Of a DNA stretch of 64,000 nt, positions 10,118-17,762 are shown in pieces (within the stretch, counting starts at the first letter, position 1; each line of letters starts with the position of its first letter). The stretch comes from Blastococcus sp. Marseille-P5729 (GTDB taxonomy: Bacteria > Actinomycetota > Actinomycetes > Mycobacteriales > Antricoccaceae). The notes beneath the pieces were generated by a model that saw only the letters and a program-made list of their open reading frames with translations, made no database searches and was not told the origin of the DNA. The translations under genes were made by a program, and so were the position numbers. Location of the stretch: assembly GCF_900292035.1 (NCBI RefSeq), contig NZ_OMPO01000003.1:186001-250000 (forward strand), written 5' to 3'.

Positions 10118-11302
10118 GTGGTGCGAATGAGCAGACTGTCCACGCGCAGCGAGACACCGCCCTTCCACGTGATGGACGTGCTGAGCTCGGTCGCCGTCCG
10201 CCAGCAGACCCACGGGGACGTCGTCCTGCTGTGCGTCGGCCAGCCCTCGACCGGCGCGCCCGCCCGCGCTCGCGAGCTCGCCGAGGAGGCGGTGCGCAGC
10301 CAGGTGCTCGGCTACACCGAGACCGCCGGCAATCTCGAGCTGCGTCAAGCGATCGCGCAGCACTACGACGACTGGTACGGCGTCCCGGTCGCGCCGGAGC
10401 AGGTCCTGCTGACCACCGGGTCGTCGGCGGGCTTCACTGCGCTCTTCCTGGCCGCGTTCGACGTGGGCGACCAGGTCGTCGTCACTCGGCCCGGTTACCC
10501 GGCGTACCGCAACACCCTGCACAGCCTCGGCTGCCAGGTGGTCGACCTGGACTGCGGTCCGGACACCCGTTTTCAGCCGACTGTCGACCTGCTCGACGCG
10601 CTCCCCGAGAAGCCCGCCGGACTCGTGCTGGCCAGCCCCGCCAACCCGGCCGGCACCATCCTGGCGGACCCCGACCTCGCCGCGATCGCCCAGTGGTGCG
10701 AGGCCAACGACTGCCTGCTGATCAGCGACGAGATCTACCACGGCATCATCTACGGCACGAGCGCGCAGACCGCCTGGAAGTCCAGTCGCGAGGCGGCGGT
10801 CGTCGGCTCGTTCTCCAAGTACTTCTCGATGACCGGCTGGCGGCTGGGCTGGACCCTGCTGCCGGATCATCTGCTGCGTCCGGTCGAGGCGCTGCTGGGC
10901 AACCTGAATCTCTGCCCGCCGGCGATCTCGCAGGCCGCGGCGCTCGGGGTGTTCTCCGACTCGGCACGAGCCGAGCTCGCATCGCACGTCGCCCGCTACG
11001 CGCGCAACCGGGAGGTGCTGCTGTCGCGGCTGCCCGGCATCGGCGTCCACGACGCGACAGCGCCGGACGGCGCCTTCTACGCGTACGTCGACATCTCGCA
11101 CCTCACCGACGACTCGCTGGCCTGGTGCCAGCAGGTGCTGGCCGCGACCGGAGTCGCGATCGCGCCCGGGATCGACTTCGCCCCGGACGGCGTCGGTGCG
11201 CCCGAGCTCGACGGCAGTCGGTTCGTGCGCTTCTCCTTCGCTGGTTCCGAGGCGGACATCGTCGAGGGCTTTGACCGGCTCTCGGCGTACGTCGCTCACT
11301 GA
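10118..11302 (+). CDS. PLP-dependent class I/II aminotransferase
   Basis: A 394-residue fold-type I enzyme that transfers amino groups between amino and keto acids. It shows LLTTGSSAGFTALFLAAF, the TRPGYPAYRNTL segment, LASPANPAGTIL (the conserved NPxG region), SDEIYHGI, and the PLP lysine in GSFSKYFSMTGWRLGW. It ends with SRFVRFSF, holding the arginine that binds the substrate carboxylate. GGAGG stands 6 nt before the GTG at 10118; a GTG at 10121 or ATG at 10127 would trim three residues at most. Substrate cannot be assigned. A 17-bp hairpin (11458-11495) ends the unit. Confidence 0.9.
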   Translation: MVRMSRLSTRSETPPFHVMDVLSSVAVRQQTHGDVVLLCVGQPSTGAPARARELAEEAVRSQVLGYTETAGNLELRQAIAQHYDDWYGVPVAPEQVLLTTGSSAGFTALFLAAFDVGDQVVVTRPGYPAYRNTLHSLGCQVVDLDCGPDTRFQPTVDLLDALPEKPAGLVLASPANPAGTILADPDLAAIAQWCEANDCLLISDEIYHGIIYGTSAQTAWKSSREAAVVGSFSKYFSMTGWRLGWTLLPDHLLRPVEALLGNLNLCPPAISQAAALGVFSDSARAELASHVARYARNREVLLSRLPGIGVHDATAPDGAFYAYVDISHLTDDSLAWCQQVLAATGVAIAPGIDFAPDGVGAPELDGSRFVRFSFAGSEADIVEGFDRLSAYVAH

Positions 11303-11457
11303 TCGCCATGCCCGCCGTGGACGAACGCGTGGCTTGACCTTTTCCCAACGGCTGCCCCACTATCGGATTCGTTGCACCCTCCGGTTGGGGATAGGGACGG
11401 CGATCGCTGACGAAGAGCCGACGGGACATCGCCTTCGTCGCCGCAGATCGCGCAACA

Positions 11458-11495
11458 GCCGGTGGCCGCCGCGCACTCGCGCGGTGGCCACCGGC
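11458..11495. terminator. 17-bp hairpin terminator with ACTC loop
   Basis: Bases 11458-11474 pair with 11479-11495, with a single G:T position and a 4-nt loop. It lies in the 239-bp gap between the aminotransferase and the SDR gene. I see nothing else in that gap. Confidence 0.7.
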
Positions 11496-11541
11496 CTGCC
11501 GGGCACTAGGCTGGCGACTACCCGATGCGAAGGAGCACCCC

Positions 11542-12315
11542 ATGGACCTCGGAATCCCCGGCAAGTCTGCGCTCGTCTGCGCCTCCACCGGTGGCCTCGG
11601 CGCCGCCACCGCGACTGCGCTGGCCGCTGAGGGTGTGAAGGTGGTCTTCAGCGGACGCCGGGGCGAGCTGGCCGAGGAGCTCGCTGCACCCTTCGAGGAG
11701 TCGGTCGGCATCCAGGCAGACACCTCGACCGTCGAAGGCGCCATGGACCTACTGGAGAAGGCCCGGGAGGCGGTCGGCCCGATCGACATCCTGGTGCTCA
11801 ACGGCCCTGGGCCGCGCCCGGGAACCGCGACCAGCGTGCAGAACGAGGATCTGCATCAGGCATTCGAATCGCTGATGGTGGTGCAGCACGCGCTGGTCGA
11901 GGCCTGTCTGCCGCACATGCGCGAGCAGCGGTGGGGCCGGATCCTGTCGATCGCCTCCACCGGAGTGATCGCGCCGATCACCAACCTGGCGCTGTCGAGC
12001 ATCGGGCGGATGGCGCTCGGCGGCTATCTCAAGGCGCTGGCCAACGAGGTATCCGGGGACGGCGTGACGGTGAACATGCTGCTGCCCGGCCGCATCGCCA
12101 CCGACCGCCTGAAGTCGCTCGATGCCGAGGCCGCGAAGGCCTCCGGCAAGTCGGTCGAGGACATCGCCAAGGCCGGCGCCCGCACGATCCCGGCCGGGCG
12201 GTACGGCGAGCCCAGCGAGTTCGGCGCGGTGGGCGCCTTTCTCTGCAGTGACCCGGCGTCGTACGTGACCGGCAGCGCGGTGCGCTGCGACGGCGGTGCG
12301 CACACCACGCTCTGA
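11542..12315 (+). CDS. SDR-family protein with altered active site
   Basis: The 257-residue protein has the short-chain dehydrogenase fold. There is a nucleotide-binding loop CASTGGLGAATA near residue 12, NGPGP in place of NNAG near residue 89, and a C-terminal CSDPASYVTGSAVRCDGG. The usual catalytic Ser is present (S139), but the expected Tyr-x3-Lys is Ser152-x3-Arg156 (LALSSIGRMALGGY). A subgroup of SDR proteins with such replacements exists, so this looks like a divergent enzyme or a non-catalytic protein and not a sequencing error. AAGGAG lies before the ATG. No operon partner is evident. Confidence 0.85.
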   Translation: MDLGIPGKSALVCASTGGLGAATATALAAEGVKVVFSGRRGELAEELAAPFEESVGIQADTSTVEGAMDLLEKAREAVGPIDILVLNGPGPRPGTATSVQNEDLHQAFESLMVVQHALVEACLPHMREQRWGRILSIASTGVIAPITNLALSSIGRMALGGYLKALANEVSGDGVTVNMLLPGRIATDRLKSLDAEAAKASGKSVEDIAKAGARTIPAGRYGEPSEFGAVGAFLCSDPASYVTGSAVRCDGGAHTTL

Positions 12316-12370
12316 ACGCGCGTCACACCAGCGCCCAGCGCTGCACGACCTGGGCTTACGCCGGTTAGAT

Positions 12371-12380
12371 ATATCGATAT
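12371..12380. promoter_or_regulatory. AT-rich palindrome, possible operator
   Basis: ATATCGATAT is a perfect 10-bp palindrome in an otherwise GC-rich gap, 57 bp before the start of the ArsR-like regulator. Proteins of that fold bind such AT-rich palindromes, so self-regulation is possible. This is inference from position only. Confidence 0.4.
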
Positions 12381-12436
12381 GATCGCTTAGTCGTTGATAG
12401 AACAAACCCCGACACGAGCACTGCCCATGTGCTGGA

Positions 12437-12973
12437 ATGGCAGTTATGAGCAACGTTGTACGGTCCGCGGCGCAAGCGGAGAAGGACGCCGTCGTCTTCA
12501 AGGCATTGGCCAATCCCGTGCGACTGCAGATCGTCTCGCTGGTCGCCGCATCGCCGGAAGGACAGGTCAGCGCCGGGCACATCGTCGATCAGTTCTCGCT
12601 CTCGCAGCCCACGATCAGCCACCATCTACGGGTGCTCCGCGAGGCCGGGGTACTGACGACGTACAAGTCCTCCACGTTCGTCTACTACCGCTTCGCGCCC
12701 CAGCTGCGCGAGACCGTTTCCGCCATCCTGCCGGACGCCGCGGTCGCTCAGCCGCCCACCGAACCAGCCCCGGCCCGCCGAGCCGCCAAGAGATCGCCCT
12801 CGCAGGCGGGCCAGCCGCCGGCGGACGCCGAGATGCCGCCGCCCGCTGAGCAGGGCACGCCGCAGCCCGCGACGCCCGAGCTCGTGCCCGAGGAGGACGA
12901 CGAGCACGGCAAGAAGGGCAAGAAGAAGGACAAGAAGAAGGACAAGAAGGGCAAGAAGGGCAAGAAGAAGTAG
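12437..12973 (+). CDS. ArsR-like winged-helix regulator with lysine-rich tail
   Basis: Residues about 15-95 form an ArsR/SmtB-type winged helix: KALANPVRLQIVSLV, then the recognition region FSLSQPTISHHLRVLREAGVL, then a wing YKSSTFVYYRF. There are no cysteines in the recognition helix, so it is not a classic ArsR/CadC metal sensor. Residues 100-155 are rich in Pro, Ala and Glu. The last 20 or so are almost only Lys, Gly and Asp (KKGKKKDKKKDKKGKKGKKK), resembling the DNA-binding tails of some actinobacterial nucleoid proteins. Starts at 12437 or 12446 are both possible and no clear ribosome site distinguishes them. An AT palindrome lies upstream. Confidence 0.85.
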   Translation: MAVMSNVVRSAAQAEKDAVVFKALANPVRLQIVSLVAASPEGQVSAGHIVDQFSLSQPTISHHLRVLREAGVLTTYKSSTFVYYRFAPQLRETVSAILPDAAVAQPPTEPAPARRAAKRSPSQAGQPPADAEMPPPAEQGTPQPATPELVPEEDDEHGKKGKKKDKKKDKKGKKGKKK

Positions 12974-13006
12974 CCCGACGCCGCCCGGCGATTAGAGTCG
13001 TCGGGC

Positions 13007-16000
13007 GTGAGCACCGACGCCTACCTGCGCTACCCGACCATTGCCGACGACCGGATCGTGGTCGTCGCCGAGGACGACCTCTGGCTCGTGCCGGCCACCG
13101 GCGGGCGCGCCCACCGGCTCACCGCCGACGCCGATCAGCCACGGTCGCCCCGCCTCTCGCCCGACGGCGCCCAGGTGGCCTGGACGGTCCTGCGGGACGG
13201 GGCGAGCGAGGTCTACGTCAAGGACGTCGACGGCGGACCGGCCCGGCGCCTGACCTACTGGGGTCAGGACCGCACCCACGTCCGCGGCTGGCTCAGCCCC
13301 ACCGAGGTCCTCGTCGTCAGCACGGTCGGCGAGGCGGAGCGCTCGCGGTGCTTCGCGCACGCCGTCCCGGTCGACGGCACTCCGTCGAGGCGCCTGCCGT
13401 ACGGCTGGGTCGCGGATCTCGCCATCGCGGCCAAGGGCGCCCTGCTGTCGACCACCACCACCGTCGAGCCGGCGTACTGGAAGCGCTATCGCGGCGGCAC
13501 GGCGGCGCAGCTGTGGTTCGACGGTCGCGTCGAGCCCGGTGCGGACGGGCGCTTCGACCGCATCTTCCGCGAGCTGGAATCCAGCCTGGTGTGCCCGCTG
13601 CTGGTCGCGGACAGCGCCGGCAAGCCCCGCGTCGGGTTCCTGTCGGATCACGACGGCGTCGCGCAGGTCTACTCGGCACCGGTCCGCCGGGGCAAGGTTG
13701 TCGAGACCGAGCTGAGCTGCCACTCGGCCGGGGAGCACTACGCCCGGCACGCCAGCAGCGACGGGCGGCAGGTGGTCTACGTCGCCGGTGGATCGCTGTA
13801 CCTGCTGAGCAGTCTCGACGCGGATGCCACGCCGGTTGAGGTCGACGTCCGGCTGGCCGGCTCGCGGGCGGGCCTGCAGCCGTCGATCCACGACCTGGCC
13901 TCGACGATCGACTTCATCAGCCCCGACCGCACCGGACGCGCCTCGATCGTCGGCGCTCGCGGCTCGGTGCACTACCTGCCGCATCGCCAGGGAGCCAGCC
14001 GGGTGCTGGCCGACGGCTCCGGCGTACGGCGCCGTCAGCCGATGGTGCTCGGCGAGACGAAGCGGGCGGTGTGGGTCACCGACGAGCACGGCGACGACGC
14101 GCTGGAGATCCTCGACCTCGCTGACGTGGGGGCCACCCCGCGAGTGCTGGTGCGTCCCGGACGGCTCGGTCGCGTCGTCGAGATGACCGCCTCCCCGGAC
14201 GGCTCACGCATCGCGATAGCCAGCCACGACGGGCGGCTGCTGACGGTCGACGTACCGGCCAAGGTCTCGCGCGCAGTCAGCCCGAAGGAGCTCGATCGCA
14301 GCAACAACGGCGATCTGGGTGACCTCGCGTGGTCGCCCGACTCCGCCTGGCTGGCCTGGTCGCTACCCGATCGCGCTGACTCGATGGCGCGGATCAGGAT
14401 GGCGAACGTCGGGGTGAAGGGTGCCGGGCCGTTCGACGTCACCTCGACTCGATTCAACGACTTCAGCCCGACCTTCACCACCGACGGCAAGCACCTGGCG
14501 TTCCTGTCCTACCGCTCCTTCGACCCGGTCTACGACTCCTATGTCTTCGACCTATCCTTCCCCGGCGGCTGCCGCCCCTACCTCGTGCCGCTCGCCGCCG
14601 ACACCCCGTCGCCCTTCGATGCAGCGGTCGACGGACGGCCCCTCGACGGCGAGGAGGGCGTGCCCGGGCCCGAGAACCCCGACGACACGGCCAAGGAGAA
14701 GAAGGACGACGACAAGACCCCGCGCACCCGGGTCGATGCCGACGGCATCGAGCAGCGCATCGTCCCGTTCCCGGTCGACGCTGGCCGGCTGTCGTCGCTA
14801 CGCGCCGTCCAGGGCGGGCTTGTGTGGGTTGTGCACCCGACCCGCGGCGAGCTCGGCGAGGACCTCACCAGCGAACCGCCTCGACCCGCCGTCGCCCACC
14901 TCGACCTGGGCACCGGGAAGGTGGAGACGATCCTCGATGCCGTGGACAGCGTCGAGGTCACCGGGGACGGCTCACGGCTGGTGGTCTTCCACGACGGAGC
15001 GCTGAGCGTCGTCCCGGCCGGGCGGCGCGTCGAGGAGGACGCCGCCGAACGCATCGAAGTCGACCTGACCCGCTCCACCGTCACCATCGACCCCGTCGCG
15101 CAGTGGCGGCAGATGTACGCCGAGGCCTGGCGACTGATGCGCGACAACTTCTGGCGCGCCGACATGAACGGCGTCGACTGGCCGGCGGCGTACGAGAAAT
15201 ACCTGCCGCTGATCGAGCGGCTCGGCTCGCACGACGACCTGATCGACCTGCTCTGGGAGCTGCAGGGCGAGCTCGGCTCCTCGCACGCGTACGTCGACCC
15301 GCTGCCAGCGACCGCGTCCGCCGTACGCCGCCAGGGGATGCTCGGCGCCGAGATCGCCTACCGCGACGGCGACTGGGTGATCGACGAGATCGTGCCGGGA
15401 GAGTCCTCCGCCCGCGCCGCCCGCTCACCGCTGATGGGCCCGGGGGTCGGCGTCCGGCCGGGAGACAGGATCGTCGCGATCGCCGGGCGCGCGGTCAGCG
15501 AGACCATGTCACCGGCTCGGCTGCTGGTGGGTACCGCGGGCAAGCCGACCGAGGTCGTCGTCCGGCCGGGCGCTCGCGGGTCGAAGCCGCGGCGAGTCGT
15601 CGTCACGCCGCTGGCCGAGGAGTTCTCGCTGCGCTATCAGGCGTGGGTCCGCGATCGCCGCGCGCACGTGCACCACCGCACCGGTGGCAAGGTCGGGTAC
15701 CTGCACGTGCCCGACATGGTCTCCGGCGGCTGGGCGCAGCTGCACCGTGACCTGCGCACCGAGATCGGCCGGGAGGGGGTGATCGTCGACGTCCGCGGCA
15801 ACCGTGGCGGCCACACTTCGCAGCTGGTCATCGAGAAGCTCGCCCGCACTGTCGTGGGCTGGGACGTCAGCCGGGGGTTCGAGCCGTACACCTACCCGAT
15901 GGACGCCCGCCGCGGACCGATGGTCGCGGTGACCGACATGCACGCCGGGTCGGACGGCGACATCGTGACCGCGGCCATCCGCGAACTCGGGCTCGGCCCG

Positions 16001-16273
16001 GTCGTCGGCACCCGCACCTGGGGCGGTGTCGTCGGCATCGACGGTCGCTATCAGCTCGTCGACGGAACCGGGGTCACGCAGCCGCGATATGCCTTCTGGT
16101 TCGAGCGCTTCGGCTGGAGCGTGGAGAACTACGGCGTCGAGCCCGATATCGAGGTCGAGGTCAGCCCCCAGGACCGCGCGGCCGGCAACGACGTCCAGCT
16201 CGACCGCGCGATCGCCCTGATCATCACGCAGCTCGCGGCCACCCCCGCCAAGCAGCCCCCGCCGCTCCCGTAG
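13007..16273 (+). CDS. Tricorn protease homologue (S41 peptidase)
   Basis: The 1088-residue protein has the full tricorn layout. N-terminal beta-propeller repeats (for example YVKDVDGGPARRLTYW and LAFLSYRSFDPVYDSYVFDL) come first, with an acidic linker near residue 560-580 (DTAKEKKDDDKT). The C1 helical domain, a PDZ domain (MLGAEIAYRDGDWVIDEIVP) and the C2 serine-protease domain follow. Catalytic residues can be placed: Ser759-His760 in GSSHAYV and nucleophile Ser982 in HAGSDGD. Tricorn degrades peptides released by the proteasome in the cytoplasm. The GTG start follows TAGAGT by 8 nt, a leaderless arrangement. No interacting-factor peptidase is adjacent. Confidence 0.95.
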   Translation: MSTDAYLRYPTIADDRIVVVAEDDLWLVPATGGRAHRLTADADQPRSPRLSPDGAQVAWTVLRDGASEVYVKDVDGGPARRLTYWGQDRTHVRGWLSPTEVLVVSTVGEAERSRCFAHAVPVDGTPSRRLPYGWVADLAIAAKGALLSTTTTVEPAYWKRYRGGTAAQLWFDGRVEPGADGRFDRIFRELESSLVCPLLVADSAGKPRVGFLSDHDGVAQVYSAPVRRGKVVETELSCHSAGEHYARHASSDGRQVVYVAGGSLYLLSSLDADATPVEVDVRLAGSRAGLQPSIHDLASTIDFISPDRTGRASIVGARGSVHYLPHRQGASRVLADGSGVRRRQPMVLGETKRAVWVTDEHGDDALEILDLADVGATPRVLVRPGRLGRVVEMTASPDGSRIAIASHDGRLLTVDVPAKVSRAVSPKELDRSNNGDLGDLAWSPDSAWLAWSLPDRADSMARIRMANVGVKGAGPFDVTSTRFNDFSPTFTTDGKHLAFLSYRSFDPVYDSYVFDLSFPGGCRPYLVPLAADTPSPFDAAVDGRPLDGEEGVPGPENPDDTAKEKKDDDKTPRTRVDADGIEQRIVPFPVDAGRLSSLRAVQGGLVWVVHPTRGELGEDLTSEPPRPAVAHLDLGTGKVETILDAVDSVEVTGDGSRLVVFHDGALSVVPAGRRVEEDAAERIEVDLTRSTVTIDPVAQWRQMYAEAWRLMRDNFWRADMNGVDWPAAYEKYLPLIERLGSHDDLIDLLWELQGELGSSHAYVDPLPATASAVRRQGMLGAEIAYRDGDWVIDEIVPGESSARAARSPLMGPGVGVRPGDRIVAIAGRAVSETMSPARLLVGTAGKPTEVVVRPGARGSKPRRVVVTPLAEEFSLRYQAWVRDRRAHVHHRTGGKVGYLHVPDMVSGGWAQLHRDLRTEIGREGVIVDVRGNRGGHTSQLVIEKLARTVVGWDVSRGFEPYTYPMDARRGPMVAVTDMHAGSDGDIVTAAIRELGLGPVVGTRTWGGVVGIDGRYQLVDGTGVTQPRYAFWFERFGWSVENYGVEPDIEVEVSPQDRAAGNDVQLDRAIALIITQLAATPAKQPPPLP

Positions 16274-16288
16274 GGGATACTCGGCCGC

Positions 16289-17034
16289 ATGCCCGCTGCC
16301 GTGCTCATCCTCCTGGGTGCGCTCACGGCAGTCGGGCCGATCGCCCTGGACCTCTACCTGTCAGCCTTTCCGCAGATCGCCGCGGAACTCGGCACCACCC
16401 CGACCCAGGTCCAGCTCACCCTCACCGCTTGCATGATCGGCCTGGCCGTCGGACAGCTGGTCAGCGGCATCGCGAGCGATGCGCTGGGCCGCAAACGACC
16501 GCTGCTGGTCGGAATGGCGTTCTTCTTCGGGTTCTCGCTGCTGTGCATGCTCTCGCAGAGCATCTGGATGCTGATCGTCGCGCGCTTCCTGCAGGGCGTC
16601 GGCGGCGGCGCCGGGATCGTGATCGCCAGGGCCGTCATCCGCGACCGGACAACCGGCTGCTGGCACGGTGGTTCTCCCCGCACGCCCGGCTCGGCATGTC
16701 CATCGGTGGGATCGCGCTCGCGGGCGGCGTCCTCGTGCTCGCCGCCGCCCTGGACCGAGCGCCGATCTGGCTGGTGATCCTGGGATTCGCGCTGCTGCCG
16801 GCCTCGCACGGCCTCGGCTCGCCAAACGGCATCGCGATCGCGATGGAGCACCACGGCGAGCGCGCCGGGTCGGCGGCGGCGCTGCACGGCGTCCTGCAGT
16901 ACAGCGTCGCGGCCTTCATGGTGCCGCTCGCCGGTGAGACGCTCCGGGGTGTATCGGCCGCGATCTGCGTCGTCGCCGTGATGCTCCTCGCCCTGCGGCT
17001 CACCGCGGGCCGTCGCCGACCCGCCCACACCTGA
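16289..17034 (+). pseudogene. Bcr/CflA-type MFS exporter, internally deleted and frameshifted
   Basis: The first frame (16289 to about 16655) gives transmembrane helices 1-4 of a Bcr/CflA drug-resistance transporter, including LVSGIASDALGRKRPLLVGM and RFLQGVGGGAGIVIARAVIRD. The reading then continues one frame over to the stop at 17034 with NRLLARWFSPHARLGMS and the final helices (HGERAGSAAALHGVLQYSVAAFMVPLAG). Compared with the family, helices 5-7 and part of 8 are missing, so about 130-150 codons were lost and the frame broke at the joint near 16655. The original promoter (GATACT, 7 nt before the ATG) is intact. The encoded fragments are unlikely to transport anything. Confidence 0.8.
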
Positions 17035-17037
17035 CCG

Positions 17038-17093
17038 AAACTACGAGAACCCGGCACCCGGGTGAAAACCACGAGGATCCGCCACCCGGAGTG
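17038..17093. repeat. Two tandem copies of a degenerate 28-bp unit
   Basis: The two adjacent units fit AAACYACGAGRAYCCGSCAC followed by CCGG and a GTG-ending tail. Positions 17040-17061 and 17068-17089 match at 18 of 22 bases. They start 4 bp after the MFS pseudogene stop and end before the DUF5318 promoter. They could be binding sites for a regulator or a dispersed intergenic repeat. Confidence 0.65.
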
Positions 17094-17176
17094 CACTGTG
17101 TACTTTGACCCCCGGATCTGCGTGGTCTTCCAGCGGCGGCAAGCCAGCGCCGCGCCGGACGCATACCCTGTACGGC

Positions 17177-17608
17177 GTGCAGCAACGGGGGTTCATCGAC
17201 TACACCTTCCAGCGGCGCGCGGTCCTGCGCGAGCTCGCTGAGGGACGTCGTACCCGCGACGAGGTCTGCGACGCCCAGGCCTACCTGAAACAGGCCGCCG
17301 CCTACCACGGAGACCCCACCGACCGGGACTGCCCGGTGTGCGGGCGGCACAGGGTCGACCTGGTCCACTACGTCTTCGGCGACCGCTGGAAGATCGGCTC
17401 CGGGCAGGCCAAGACAGCCCGGCAGATCATGGAGATGGCGCCGATCACCAGCGAGTTCAGCGTGTACGTCGTCGAGGTGTGCCGAGGCTGTGGCTGGAAC
17501 CATCTGCTCGAGTCCTTCGTGACCGGGATCGAGCTGCCGCCCCGGACCCGCAAGCGGCGCCGCGGCCCTGCCCCACCCGATGTGGCGGTCGACCTCAACG
17601 ACCTCTGA
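17177..17608 (+). CDS. DUF5318 zinc-ribbon protein (Rv0049-like)
   Basis: The 143-residue protein starts VQQRGFIDYTFQRRAVL, and has two CxxC knuckles, CPVCGRHRVD near residue 54 and CRGCGWNHLLESF near residue 104, which would bind one zinc. It matches the DUF5318 family of actinobacteria, found beside the class A penicillin-binding protein gene as Rv0049 is beside ponA1. The function is unknown; a role with cell-wall synthesis is inferred only from the neighbour. The GTG at 17177 follows TACCCT by 7 nt and fits the family length, so longer upstream readings are not used. Confidence 0.85.
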   Translation: MQQRGFIDYTFQRRAVLRELAEGRRTRDEVCDAQAYLKQAAAYHGDPTDRDCPVCGRHRVDLVHYVFGDRWKIGSGQAKTARQIMEMAPITSEFSVYVVEVCRGCGWNHLLESFVTGIELPPRTRKRRRGPAPPDVAVDLNDL

Positions 17609-17617
17609 CCAGGCCCG

Positions 17618-17650
17618 CGCACCGCATCTGCGCTGCGGGAATGCGGTGCG
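17618..17650. terminator. 10-bp hairpin after the DUF5318 gene
   Basis: Bases 17618-17627 and 17641-17650 are perfect complements with a 13-nt loop. The hairpin lies 9 bp after the stop codon and separates this gene from the PBP gene. Confidence 0.55.
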
Positions 17651-17762
17651 GCTCACGCGCCCCAGTGAGTGACTTCATGCCTCGTTTGCCTGAAATCCGG
17701 CACACTGGTCGGACGCGGGTCATTCCCGTGTGCCCTTCTTCCCAGCAGTTGCGGAGCAGACC

